Shown: positions 1 to 7,941 of the stretch, piece after piece
Layout of the letters: each line of letters opens with the position of its first letter
Position numbering within the stretch: the first letter of the stretch is position 1
Origin: Mycobacterium sp. MBM
GTDB taxonomy: Bacteria > Actinomycetota > Actinomycetes > Mycobacteriales > Mycobacteriaceae
Reading direction: 5' to 3'
Assembly: GCA_021648845.1 (NCBI GenBank)
Contig: JAKJHY010000025.1
Location: forward strand, 19,976-83,975
DNA length: 64,000 bases
The notes under the pieces: model-generated
Databases searched by the model: none
What the model was told of the DNA's origin: nothing
What the model saw: the letters and a program-made list of their open reading frames with translations, nothing else
Made by a program: the position numbers and the translations under genes

Positions 1-578
1 GCCGGATGCGCCACGGCCGCGCCGATACGCACCGGCGATCCCCCGCGCAGCACCGTGAGGGCCGAACCGCGTTCCCACATCAGGAAGCGGTCGATGCGAT
101 CCAAAGTGTCCGCGGTGGGCACGTAGCCGCGCCGGCCCAGTGTCGCCAGGGTCGAACGCCCCGGTCCACCGATGGCCGCGAACTTGGACTTGGTCATGTT
201 CAGTTCCCGCAGCCGGCGCTCGATGGCCGACACCAGCCCCTCGTAATCCCAGTCCTTGGGGTCTTCATTGGGATCGAACAAAGTCTCCAGCGTGGCACCA
301 GAGTCGCCGGCGCTTTCGGCCTCGTCGGGCTGGGCCTTGGGCAGGTGGCGATACACCCCCTGCTCGCGGGGTACCGCAGTGCCCCCGTCCAGGACGGCCC
401 GCGAAGATCCCGGTTCCCAGACCAGCAGATCGTCGAGCTTGTCCAAGGTTTGCAAGTTGGGGACACGATCAGCGTCACGCAGACTAGTCAGCGTTGAGCG
501 GGATAGGATTCCCAACTTAGAGGCAGCGAGCAGACTGAACCCGAGTTCCTGCAGACGCACTTGCATCTGCTGGGACAA
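1..578 (-). CDS. HTH regulator with two tandem repeats, partial
   Basis: The minus-strand frame is open from a TAA at 690-692 to the window edge, so the C-terminus is missing. It holds two similar units of about 85 residues. Each has a helix-turn-helix-like core (LGILSRSTLTSLRDADRVPN in the first, IGGPGRSTLATLGRRGYVPT in the second), followed by a D-x-L-D-x-[IL]-D and W-E-x-G-S motif. This resembles an XRE/Cro-type DNA-binding fold used twice. The start is uncertain. TTG at 578 sits just before the first helix, ATG at 566 would cut into it, and an upstream CTG would keep more of it. A TTGACC at about 721 and a TAATAT at 687-692 could belong to its promoter. The role is inferred only: a plasmid regulator, or a replication or partition accessory protein. 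No family name can be given with confidence. Confidence 0.6.
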   Translation of the reverse strand, partial: MSQQMQVRLQELGFSLLAASKLGILSRSTLTSLRDADRVPNLQTLDKLDDLLVWEPGSSRAVLDGGTAVPREQGVYRHLPKAQPDEAESAGDSGATLETLFDPNEDPKDWDYEGLVSAIERRLRELNMTKSKFAAIGGPGRSTLATLGRRGYVPTADTLDRIDRFLMWERGSALTVLRGGSPVRIGAAVAHP

Positions 579-1552
579 GCGTTTCAGGTCGGGATGCCCG
601 TGGGACTCCTCGCCGGGCTCAACGGCCGCGATGATCGCCTCCTCGGGTGCGCTGCTCAGCAGGGACGTCTCCCCTGGTGCCCCCAGATATTACATGCATG
701 ACACGCATACATATAGGTCAACATCGCGCAAGCCTTGATCGTTCTGTGTAACGGATCAGAATCTCGCCCTGTGGCGACGGTCTTGACGACGTGCGCCGGT
801 CTGTGACCTGCTAAATCAGCCTGGTCGCGACGCACAGGCTCGAACAGCGCAATGGGCGATGGTCAGGTGCGTGGACGGGTCATCGAGGCCGCTACGGCGA
901 AACCAGGACGCGTTTTCGTGTTTCGGCAGTCCCGAGGCGTGCCCACTCCCGGCAAAGGGGCCTGGTGGGGGAACTTTCGGGGCACTTCTCACGCCGAACC
1001 ACTCCCCCGCTCCACCAGCCATCAATACAACGGCAATAGCTAATGCGTCCCATTAGGCCTGCGGCGGTGCTCACCATTCCGCGCCACATCCCATGTCTCG
1101 TGTCGCGTCGCACGGTTCGTTATACCGCTGCGACCGCACTCACCAGAATTCGGTATGAGGCTGGCCCTGGGCTAGACACATCTGTGTCGCGCCCAGTTTG
1201 TCGAAAGACAAGCAACCGCGTTCGTAGACGAATTTCTCACGCCACATGGACCCGTACTCGTGACTCCGTTAATGGCAACGCCCTGCGCGCAACATCCGGT
1301 CGAACCGTATCGCCTGCTGGGGCACACATTGGGTATACCGCTCGCGCCCAGGCATGCATCGACCTACGTGACAACCCCGGCTCATGACGCGAACCCGTAT
1401 TGCGAGCGCCGTAGCCCACAACCCACTGCGACGGACGGCACCAAGAACGTCGACGCACGCGACACGCCGTATGCGGAAATGAATATTTCATGGCACCGTA
1501 TCCGGCCTTGTGTCGCCAATCGCATTCACCACGCAGCATGACGCGTGATAGC

Positions 1553-1566
1553 TGTGGTCGACCACA
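1553..1566. repeat. 14-bp perfect palindrome
   Basis: TGTGGTCGACCACA reads the same on both strands. It lies in the non-coding region left of parA. It could bind a dimeric regulator or partition protein. No second exact copy was noticed in the window. Confidence 0.5.
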
Positions 1567-1646
1567 ACTCCACCCGCAAGGTGCCTGCATACGCATGAAT
1601 CGATCGGCACCGAACCGATGTACGCGGCGGTGGGCAACGTACCGTC

Positions 1647-1693
1647 CAATACCTGGTCCTCCATATATGGCCAGGTATTGAGTCAGGTATTGG
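1647..1693. repeat. Inverted and direct CAGGTATTG repeats, iteron-like
   Basis: CAATACCTGG (1647-1656) and its complement CCAGGTATTG (1671-1680) flank a spacer that includes the palindrome CCATATATGG (1661-1670). A third copy, CAGGTATTGG, follows directly at 1684-1693. One inverted pair plus one direct copy around an AT-rich centre suits binding by a replication or partition protein. The spacing is 13 bases between the two direct copies. The function is inferred. Confidence 0.55.
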
Positions 1694-2091
1694 GTCCGGT
1701 AAGCCGCAGAGCCTGCGAACAGATAGCAGACGCGGTGTGACGTGGACTTTCTGCGAAGGTGCGCCTCCGGGTAACGCGACGCCGCGCACTCCGTACACGG
1801 CTGCGGGTGGGCGCGGATGCCGATCTGCGGGCGTAAATCGGGGTGGAATGACCGGCGTGCATCCGCAGCGTTCCGCTTGCTCAGGCTTCGATGCGTGGGT
1901 GCGCTGGCGTAGACATCAGATGTACCACGCGGGCCGACGTCGCGTTTGCTGCGGGAGACCTCAGCTGAGACCACGGCTGGGCATTGATTGGCAGCCTGGG
2001 CCGGCGTCGTGCGTCGAAGCGCGGTCCACAAGGGCTGGGATGTCGCATCGTGCGCCTTAGACTTTGTGCACCATGAGCGCGTGTGCTGCCT

Positions 2092-2109
2092 GGCACCTTC
2101 TACGGTGCC
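2092..2109. promoter_or_regulatory. Hairpin upstream of parA
   Basis: GGCACC (2092-2097) and GGTGCC (2104-2109) form a 6-bp inverted repeat with a 6-base spacer, 50 bases before the parA start. It could be an operator for autoregulation by the partition proteins or part of the parA leader. Confidence 0.35.
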
Positions 2110-2158
2110 GTTCAGTAGGCGCGCAGCACCCCCGATACTCGCAGAATGAGGCGTCCGC

Positions 2159-3142
2159 ATGACTAGCAGCGTAGCCGCTTGGAATGAACCTGGCCGCGTA
2201 GAACCCGCGGTCGATTGGCGGCGTTTGGGCAAGGTGTACTTGTTCGGAAATGGGAAGGGAGGCGTCGGGAAGACAACGTGTTCTACTCACGCTGCGGCGC
2301 TTGTTGCCTCCGACGGAGCGCGAACACTTCTAGTTGACCTCAATGGGCAGGGCAACGTGGCGAACGTGCTTGGCTTCGCCGCTACCGAGGGCAATGATCA
2401 GGGCCGCAACTTGTTCAGTGCGATCACAGCTGGCGCGGCGCTGACTCCTGTTCGCGACGTGCGGCCCAATCTTGATGTGATCCCAGGAGGGCCGTTTGTT
2501 CGGCGGATTACGCCGGTACTAGCTGCCGAGATGGGACATCCGCAGACCGCTAAGCAAGTTTTGATGTCGCTTGCGTTGGCTCTGCAACAGATCAGTGATC
2601 AGTACCAGTTGATCATTATCGACTCTCCACCTGAGAGCCAGTTACTGCTCCAACTCGCGCTGTGCGCGACCCGTTTTGTCTGCGTTCCTATGAAGACCGA
2701 CGATCTGTCACGCACGGGTCTGCGCGAGTTGGCCGGGGACCTGCGTGCCATGCGTGAGCACAATCCGTACTTGATCCTGCTGGGCTGCTTCGTGTTCGCT
2801 TCGGGCACCAACGCCAAGGCGATCCGCAGGGAGACGAGGGAGAACGTGTCACGTGACCTTGGCCAGATGGCGGACGATGTCATGTTGAAGTCGTTCATTC
2901 GGCACAGTGAGGCGGTAGGGCAACAGGTGCCTAAGTATGGCCGCCTGGCGCACGAGTTGGAGAAAGAGATCGCCAACAACCCGAAGCACTGGGACTTGAA
3001 GAAGGGGACAGCCGAGAACACCGCAGTGGTCAGCACCACCACGCGTCCGGTTGCTGAGGACTTCGCAAAACTGACAAAGGAAATTCTCACGCGCGGTTCG
3101 CAGATTCGCGCGCAGATGATCGAGAAGGGGATGTGGCCGTGA
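2159..3142 (+). CDS. parA: ParA-family partition ATPase
   Basis: This 327-residue cytoplasmic ATPase of the ParA/MinD family would position plasmid copies for segregation by ATP-dependent, nucleoid-bound dimer cycling. The deviant Walker A motif GNGKGGVGKTT is at residues 30-40. The A' motif LLVDLNGQGN follows at about 57-66, where the usual Asp-Pro after the first Asp-Leu is Asn-Gly. A Walker B-like LIIIDSPPE lies near residue 155. The N-terminal extension before Walker A is only about 29 residues, too short for the large HTH domain of type Ia ParA proteins. The ATG follows GAGGCG, a weak ribosome site. The gene overlaps the next one by 10 bases, so the two form a par operon. Base composition is slightly less GC-rich than the ESX genes. 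The family is secure; the role in plasmid partition is inferred from location. Confidence 0.88.
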   Translation: MTSSVAAWNEPGRVEPAVDWRRLGKVYLFGNGKGGVGKTTCSTHAAALVASDGARTLLVDLNGQGNVANVLGFAATEGNDQGRNLFSAITAGAALTPVRDVRPNLDVIPGGPFVRRITPVLAAEMGHPQTAKQVLMSLALALQQISDQYQLIIIDSPPESQLLLQLALCATRFVCVPMKTDDLSRTGLRELAGDLRAMREHNPYLILLGCFVFASGTNAKAIRRETRENVSRDLGQMADDVMLKSFIRHSEAVGQQVPKYGRLAHELEKEIANNPKHWDLKKGTAENTAVVSTTTRPVAEDFAKLTKEILTRGSQIRAQMIEKGMWP

Positions 3143-3771
3143 ACAACAAGCTGACTCGCCAGGAGCTGCCGACCGAAGATCTTGGAGACCTCGTGGTCTT
3201 ACCTGAGCGCGGGGCTGGGTTGTCCGGGCTTCTCGACGATGCTTCGGCATCCGAAGCTGGGCCGGAGCCCGGCGAGCCTGCATCCGAGCCTGATTCGCTG
3301 CCGGGGGCGCAGGTGGCGCCGGCGATCGTTGCACCAGTTCGATCGGTGTCGCCCACGCCGACCACGCGCAAGCCGGGTCGACCTCGGACGCGGACCAAGC
3401 CGGCCTCGGCTGTATACGTAACGGCCGGGGTCAAGAAACGGTTCGAGAAGTACCGGCACGACAACAAGGCGACGAATTTGCAGGTGGTGTTGGAGGCAAT
3501 CAGTGCGATGCACAAGTCCGACAAACTTGCCCAGATCATCGAGGAGTCGCGATACAGCACGGCTCCGGTGAACGACTTGTTCCCGGCTGACCCGTCCGCC
3601 GTGCGTTACCTGGGCGGTGGGAGTACGCAGATCTCGTTCAGCCCTACACCGGAGCAGGAGGCGGTCATCGATCAAATCGGAAAGACCTTGGGTTTCGATA
3701 CGCGGTCGACGTGGATTGCCCCGGTCCTCAACGCGTTCCTCCCGGGGAAGAAGGACGCCAAAGCTCGGTGA
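3133..3771 (+). CDS. Probable partition partner of ParA (ParB-like role)
   Basis: A 212-residue protein translated from GTG at 3133, or GTG at 3139, inside the end of parA. The first 75 or so residues are acidic, Pro/Ser/Ala-rich and probably disordered, followed by a basic linker (RPRTRTKPAS). The next part is helical (VKKRFEKYRHDNKATNLQVV and onward) and the C-terminal 60 residues appear folded. No ParB/Spo0J motif is visible. The overlap with parA suggests it is the centromere-binding partner, as with small unrelated ParB-type proteins of many plasmids. The basic segment and helices would suit DNA binding. This assignment rests on context; the family was not recognised. Confidence 0.6.
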   Translation: MAVNNKLTRQELPTEDLGDLVVLPERGAGLSGLLDDASASEAGPEPGEPASEPDSLPGAQVAPAIVAPVRSVSPTPTTRKPGRPRTRTKPASAVYVTAGVKKRFEKYRHDNKATNLQVVLEAISAMHKSDKLAQIIEESRYSTAPVNDLFPADPSAVRYLGGGSTQISFSPTPEQEAVIDQIGKTLGFDTRSTWIAPVLNAFLPGKKDAKAR

Positions 3772-3891
3772 ACCCAGCGGCCACCAGCAAATGTCGAGGA
3801 CCGGCGGGCTCGATGCCTGTGCGAGCCATGTCGGACCGGTTGTTTAGAGGCCCGCGGATTGCGCTGATCGGGGTTGGCGCGGCACGCCGTG

Positions 3892-4227
3892 TCAGTGTTC
3901 GACGGTTTCCGAGCCCATGTCGGCGGCGAGTGCTTGGCCGAGCAATTCAATCGCCGCGTCCCAGAGTTTGTGCGGGTTTCGCCGGTAGTAGACGCGGCCC
4001 ATGCCGTCCTGACGGGTGATTAGGCCGGCAGCGGTGAGGTCTTTGAGTGGCTGCTGGATCGCGCTTTGTGCGGCGAATCCGAGCTCCACGGCGAGGTCAC
4101 TGGGATTGACCAGGCCATCGCTCTGCGCGATCGCGGCCATGACGGCGAGCCTGTGTTTCTGGCCGAACACTACCCGGGAGAGTTCCTGAACTCTCTCGGA
4201 GCGGGCGTACAGCGACACGCCTGACAT
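3892..4227 (-). CDS. ArsR-like winged-helix transcriptional regulator
   Basis: A 111-residue protein with the plan of an ArsR/MarR-type winged helix. Helices at the N-terminus (VQELSRVVFGQKHRLAVMAA) lead to a recognition helix region (PSDLAVELGFAAQSAIQQPL) and a wing (GLITRQDGMGRVYYRRNPHK). No cysteine metal site is present, so metal sensing is unlikely. The gene is divergent from the small gene at 4347. The interval between them holds four copies of a CCTGT-type half-site, which fits autoregulation. The ATG is at 4225-4227. It probably controls copy number, partition or the neighbouring small gene; the target is inferred. Confidence 0.75.
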   Translation of the reverse strand: MSGVSLYARSERVQELSRVVFGQKHRLAVMAAIAQSDGLVNPSDLAVELGFAAQSAIQQPLKDLTAAGLITRQDGMGRVYYRRNPHKLWDAAIELLGQALAADMGSETVEH

Positions 4228-4233
4228 GCTATT

Positions 4234-4330
4234 ACAGGATTCCTGTTACAGGATCTATGTTACTGATATCCTGTTATAGAGATCGTGTAATACCTGTTCA
4301 GAGTGGGTTCGCCACACGATATCGCGATAT
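4234..4330. promoter_or_regulatory. Divergent operator region with CCTGT repeats and a 12-bp palindrome
   Basis: ACAGGA-T-TCCTGT (4234-4246) is an inverted repeat with a one-base centre. TTACAGGAT (4246-4254), ATATCCTGTTATA (4266-4278) and ACCTGTTC (4292-4299) repeat the half-site in both orientations. A separate perfect palindrome, ATATCGCGATAT, lies at 4319-4330, 17 bases before the ATG at 4347; a GATATCG sequence recurs just after that gene. Together these look like binding sites for two different regulators between divergent genes. Confidence 0.6.
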
Positions 4331-4346
4331 TGAACGGAGTGTGCAC

Positions 4347-4601
4347 ATGTCGGACATGCCCGACACTGCTACGACGCCGCGTCGTCGGAGAAACTGGCGA
4401 CACAACGAGACACGGGCCCGCGACAAGATGGTGGCCAAGCGGGTCAGCGACCTCGATCACAAGGCGTTGACGAAGTTCGCCGAGGCTCAGGGCGTCAAGG
4501 TCGCCGTGCTACTCGAACCCTTTGTCGCTGATCTGATCAAGCAGGCTCACGAGTACTGCGAGAAGAACGGCGAGATCTTGGGGTCGGTCAAAGCGTCCTG
4601 A
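4347..4601 (+). CDS. Small basic DNA-binding-like protein
   Basis: An 84-residue protein. The frame is open further upstream, but ATG 4347 is preferred because it follows GGAGTG closely and avoids translating the operator region. The N-terminus is Arg-rich (PRRRRNWRHNETRARDK). Then follows VAKRVSDLDHKALTKFAEAQ and GVKVAVLLEPFVADLIKQAH, the strand-helix-helix pattern of a short regulator such as ribbon-helix-helix proteins, although the match is weak. It is convergent with the replication gene and divergent from the winged-helix regulator. A copy-control or partition role is possible. The family was not recognised. Confidence 0.6.
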   Translation: MSDMPDTATTPRRRRNWRHNETRARDKMVAKRVSDLDHKALTKFAEAQGVKVAVLLEPFVADLIKQAHEYCEKNGEILGSVKAS

Positions 4602-4625
4602 GACGCGATATCGAAAGATCAGGGT

Positions 4626-4644
4626 CTGACGGTTAGGCCGTCAG
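4626..4644. terminator. Bidirectional hairpin between convergent genes
   Basis: CTGACGG (4626-4632) and CCGTCAG (4638-4644) form a 7-bp stem with a TTAGG loop. It lies between the end of the small + strand gene (4601) and overlaps the end of the replication gene on the minus strand. There is no T-run, as is common in mycobacteria. Confidence 0.5.
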
Positions 4645-6606
4645 GATCCGTCCGCCCAGCAACTCCGCGATCATCTCGATCGCTTCTCGCTCGATGTCGA
4701 TGTCGTCCATCGGTGGGGGACCAGTTGACATCGTGAGGTGCAGGTAAGCACGTTCGGTGGGTTCGTCGAGCCCCGTCGAGCGGCCGTGTTCAACCAATGT
4801 CTCTCGGCCCCCGGGGTGGGGTGCCCCGTTACGGACTTGTTCGCGCTCGTCGAGCCAGTTTCTCCATGCTGCGCGTTCGGCCTGATGTCGCTGTAGGCGA
4901 ACCGTCCGGGCCTCGTCCAGGTGGTGGCCCTGGGCGATGCTGTCCAGTTCGACGGGGCCCCGCGCAACCGTCCCGCGTCCGGTGCGTTTGAGCAGGCCGG
5001 CTACTTCCAGGTCGAGCACCATGGCATCACCGGTGGCCCTGGCGACCGCGGCCGCCGCGTAGATGTCGGCTTTGTTGGTCAGCCCGTGGTGGGCGACCAG
5101 TTCGTAGATGCGGCGCAGGTGGTGCCCCAGAACAATCCACGCGTCGTGCACTGGTTCAATGCGTACCCGTTCCGCGTCTGCAGGATCGTTGGTTACGCGG
5201 TTCTGCATCGTCAGCGCGTACACGTCGGCCTCAGTGCCGATGTGTTGTCTGGCCAGCACTAGGGGCGCTCCGGGCCTTTCCCGAAGGTCAGCAAGTACCC
5301 GCCAGACAGTGTCTTCGCTCAGGAGCCCGCAGCTCAGTGAAAGGGTTCTGCCGCCGACCCCGACCAACCACGTCCCTGATCGGTGTTCTCCGGCGAGCAC
5401 GGCGTAGAAAGCCATGCTCTGCAGCACTGCGTGCACTGTCCAGCGGTACCTTTTGCCGGCGAACTCTCGATCGGCCCACGCCGTTGCATTGGCGAGCCAG
5501 TCCCGCAGATCCTTCGGCCCACGCGGTCCTGGTATGTACCCCCCCGGTGTGTTCTTAGTCTTGTGCCGCGGGGGAGATGACTTTAAGACGTTGGTGATCA
5601 ACCAGTGGAATGCTTTGGCGACGTCGCGTTCGAGGGCTTGGTCGCTGCGGTGGTTGTAGCGGTGGTAGGCGGCTCCGAGTCCTCGGCTCCAGGGTCCGTC
5701 GGGGGCGATCATTTCGCGCAGGGTGGCGAGGCTGTGGCCGCGGGCGATGGCGTTAACGACCACCGATTGTCGAGCCTCGTGATTGGACTGCCATGTGAGT
5801 CGCGCGGGGTTGATCGTTCCGTGGGTGGCATAGGCGGCGACGTCGGCGGGGAGTGGATCGTGGCGGACATACTGGCCGCTGATGCGTCGGTCTTCGCCGG
5901 CGCCGACGGTGTATTCGGTCGTGGTTTCCGGGGAGTCGGTCGTGCTGGCAGAGCGCTGACGGGCGGGAGGATTGAGAGCGCCGAGGAGCATGAGCAAGCG
6001 CGGGAGCAGTTCGGGATCGGAGCGTGTGGTCAAGGCCTCGACCGCCGCCTCCAGGGTTCCGTCGAGCTGACGGTAGCCACCTTCTCGGCATGGAGATCCT
6101 GGCGGCGTCATGCAGCCTGTGTCGGCGTTGGTGTTCGGGGTGATGTCGAGTGTGGGGAGCCGGGCAGCCAGAAGCCGCACTAGGTGTTTCATTTCGTCAA
6201 GTGACGCTGAGGTGCCGATGGCTAGTGGGCAGATCAGGTGTCGGCCACCGCTGCTGGATCGGTCGGTGACTACGACGCCGCCGCAGTCAGTGAGCCATTC
6301 GGCGGCGCGGGCCACGTCCGCGGCCACGGCCGCGGGCCCATGCAGCTTGGCATCGAAGTCCAACCACAGAGTCTGGGTACGGCGCTGCGAGTAGAGGTAG
6401 ACAGCGGCTGGCCGGCTCGGCAGTCGCTCGCAGTGTTTGGTTGTGTCGCTGAACTTCCCCGTATCAGGGTTCCACAGACGCATCCGGTTGCGACCAGGCG
6501 CAGCCAGGAGTCGTGCGAGCCGATTCCACACGACCTCCGGTGCGCAGGCCGGCCGCGTGCGACCGGCGGGGGATACCGCCGTTGTCACGGGCTGGTCGCG
6601 GAACAA
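4633..6606 (-). CDS. Primase-polymerase (AEP) type plasmid replication protein
   Basis: A 657-residue protein whose N-terminal third has the motifs of the archaeo-eukaryotic primase superfamily. The metal-binding pair DFD is at residues 83-85 (WLDFDAK), the SSSGGRHL motif at 117-124 supplies the nucleotide-binding His, and a third acidic residue lies at D154 (LDITPN). A GSPCREGGYRQL strand follows. Prim-Pol proteins of this kind start replication in several actinobacterial and archaeal plasmids, making primers and extending them. The C-terminal half is helical and probably holds DNA-binding and oligomerisation parts; no helicase P-loop was seen. Translation probably starts at TTG 6606; GTG 6591 is possible. 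The gene is transcribed alone, away from a 1 kb non-coding stretch that may hold the origin. The superfamily call is strong; the replication-initiator role is inferred. Confidence 0.7.
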   Translation of the reverse strand: MFRDQPVTTAVSPAGRTRPACAPEVVWNRLARLLAAPGRNRMRLWNPDTGKFSDTTKHCERLPSRPAAVYLYSQRRTQTLWLDFDAKLHGPAAVAADVARAAEWLTDCGGVVVTDRSSSGGRHLICPLAIGTSASLDEMKHLVRLLAARLPTLDITPNTNADTGCMTPPGSPCREGGYRQLDGTLEAAVEALTTRSDPELLPRLLMLLGALNPPARQRSASTTDSPETTTEYTVGAGEDRRISGQYVRHDPLPADVAAYATHGTINPARLTWQSNHEARQSVVVNAIARGHSLATLREMIAPDGPWSRGLGAAYHRYNHRSDQALERDVAKAFHWLITNVLKSSPPRHKTKNTPGGYIPGPRGPKDLRDWLANATAWADREFAGKRYRWTVHAVLQSMAFYAVLAGEHRSGTWLVGVGGRTLSLSCGLLSEDTVWRVLADLRERPGAPLVLARQHIGTEADVYALTMQNRVTNDPADAERVRIEPVHDAWIVLGHHLRRIYELVAHHGLTNKADIYAAAAVARATGDAMVLDLEVAGLLKRTGRGTVARGPVELDSIAQGHHLDEARTVRLQRHQAERAAWRNWLDEREQVRNGAPHPGGRETLVEHGRSTGLDEPTERAYLHLTMSTGPPPMDDIDIEREAIEMIAELLGGRILTA

Positions 6607-6796
6607 GGGTGCGGGCAGGGCTGCTTCGGCCGTTCTGCACCCGCCAACGTTGCATTGGGATGTCGTTCATTGCGGCTCACAAGGGCGTCCTCTATCCTGG
6701 AGCCAGCCTTGCGTGGCTGGCCCCAAAATCGGTCTCAGGCAATTCGGTTGTTACGGGTCTCTGAACGGAAGTTGGCGCTTCAGTTCAGGTTCGGAT

Positions 6797-6816
6797 ATCC
6801 CCGCTTCGGCGGGGAT
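6797..6816. terminator. 8-bp hairpin with TTCG tetraloop
   Basis: ATCCCCGC (6797-6804), loop TTCG, GCGGGGAT (6809-6816). This very stable structure lacks a T-tract. It lies about 190 bases upstream of the replication gene start (on its 5' side). It could be a terminator for transcription from the right, a leader element of the replication gene, or a structure at the origin. Confidence 0.55.
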
Positions 6817-7335
6817 TTCCGGTTTCTGACCCTGCTTCGTCGTAGGCTGCGGTGCAGCGCCTGACGCGTCAGTGAAGTGCTAGGTCTGTCTCCTTACGCT
6901 CGTGTTGACGCCGAGTTTGTCACGAGATGCCGGTTAAACCGGTCAGACACGCTGGTCATGCCCCTTGTTTGTCGAGCGGATGCCCATCAATGGCCTTCCT
7001 TCCAGTTCCTCGCCCGGCTTTGCAGGCTCCTGCGCGTCGTGTCAGCCGACGGCAACAAACAAGCTGCGGGGCGGCCCTGCGGCCCGAATTTCACCGCGCG
7101 GGTACGCCTGGAAACGTGTGACGTCGGCGGTGTCTGGCAGCTAAGCCGCGGGTCGTCAGCTGACACAGCGAGTCGAGTTCCGAGCAGCGCACTGACGTCC
7201 CGTGTGACCTGCCGGGATGCGCGTCCCGGGTTAGCACATCGGACACGTCCCGTACCTCCGCCACCACAGGCCCGACGAAGCTCTGATCCGCCGGTCGCGG
7301 TGGGCGAGCCTGTGATCGCTGTCCGGGCGGGCTCT

Positions 7336-7365
7336 CTGCCCTGCGCCCAGCTGCCCTGCGCCCAG
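7336..7365. repeat. Perfect 15-bp tandem duplication
   Basis: CTGCCCTGCGCCCAG occurs twice without a gap (7336-7350 and 7351-7365). It may be a slippage product or a pair of protein-binding sites. It lies about 210 bases before the first ESX gene. Confidence 0.6.
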
Positions 7366-7571
7366 TTTCGTTTGTAGGTCCTGCGCTGGAGATGTGGCAT
7401 TTGGATGCTTGAACGCCCTTTCGATCCGAAGGCGACATACCCTGTAGTTACTTCTCGCGCTGTAAGAACTTCTCACGTGGTTCCTTGCGTCCGATGGGAC
7501 GTACAGTACACAATAGAGCAGTTCGTGAACACTTTAAGCACATACACGCACGGTTCAGGAGAGGCGAAGCG

Positions 7572-7892
7572 ATGAGCAGCACCCAGAAGATCAGCTTGGA
7601 CCCCCAGGCTGCGGCAGCGCTGGCTGACCGCTACGACCGCTACGCCGAGGAGTTGGAGCAGTACGTGGCCTCGACCCAACCCGATATGGCGCAACTGAGC
7701 ACCCAGTTGGGGCCGATCTATGCGGCGTTCATTCAGGCCAAGGCGTTCGAGACGACCGAGCGTGCCCTCGGCTACGAGCGGGTCATCGCTCAATACCGCG
7801 CTCACGCGCAGAAGTTGCGCAACCACCGCAGTGGGTTTGAGATGGCCGACGACGACACCGCCCGCGCTATCGACGCAGCAGTACAAATCTGA
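7572..7892 (+). CDS. EspC/EspF-like ESX substrate
   Basis: A 106-residue protein starting at ATG 7572 behind AGGAGAGG. It is nearly all helical: a first helix around residues 8-35 and a second up to about 85, then a conserved-looking tail RSGFEMADDDTARAID. This is the size and plan of the EspC/EspF family, helical-hairpin proteins secreted with EspA, EspE or EspB by ESX-1. The tail has F-E-M-A-D where family members carry a YxxxD/E export motif, so Tyr is replaced by Phe. It is the first gene of the ESX locus and precedes the EspB-like gene by 49 bases. It is probably secreted as a partner of that protein. The family call is moderate, from shape and context. Confidence 0.6.
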   Translation: MSSTQKISLDPQAAAALADRYDRYAEELEQYVASTQPDMAQLSTQLGPIYAAFIQAKAFETTERALGYERVIAQYRAHAQKLRNHRSGFEMADDDTARAIDAAVQI

Positions 7893-7941
7893 CATCGTGC
7901 ATTGGGTATCGGCGTGGTGACGGACGCGGGACAGGGTTGAC

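Larger units (their letters stand above)
693..2158. other. Non-coding region left of parA, possible origin or partition site
   Basis: About 1.46 kb without a credible gene. Frames are open on both strands, including 331 codons on minus at 1237-2232, but their translations are Arg/Ser/His/Cys-rich with no domain and overlap one another. The region contains a 14-bp palindrome, a cluster of CAGGTATTG repeats with an AT-rich centre, and a short hairpin next to parA, all listed separately. CCGTAT also occurs four times, near 1305, 1395, 1467 and 1496. Such a gap between a regulator and parA often holds a centromere or origin of replication. That is inference from position. Confidence 0.5.
6607..7571. 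other. Non-coding region between replication gene and ESX locus
   Basis: About 965 bases with no credible gene. It holds a UUCG-loop hairpin at 6797-6816, the palindromes CTGACGCGTCAG (6861-6872) and GTCAGCTGAC (7155-7164), and a perfect 15-bp tandem duplication at 7336-7365. The promoter of the first ESX operon must lie at its right end. TTGCGT near 7486 and TACAGTACACAATAG near 7502-7516 are candidate elements. An origin of replication could lie here, since the Prim-Pol gene starts at its left edge. Confidence 0.5.

Noticed and set aside
1237..2232. 331-codon open frame on the minus strand
   Set aside because: The translation is Arg/Ser/His/Cys-rich with no domain, overlaps the parA start, and competes with equally long frames on the + strand. 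Long chance frames are usual at this GC content.
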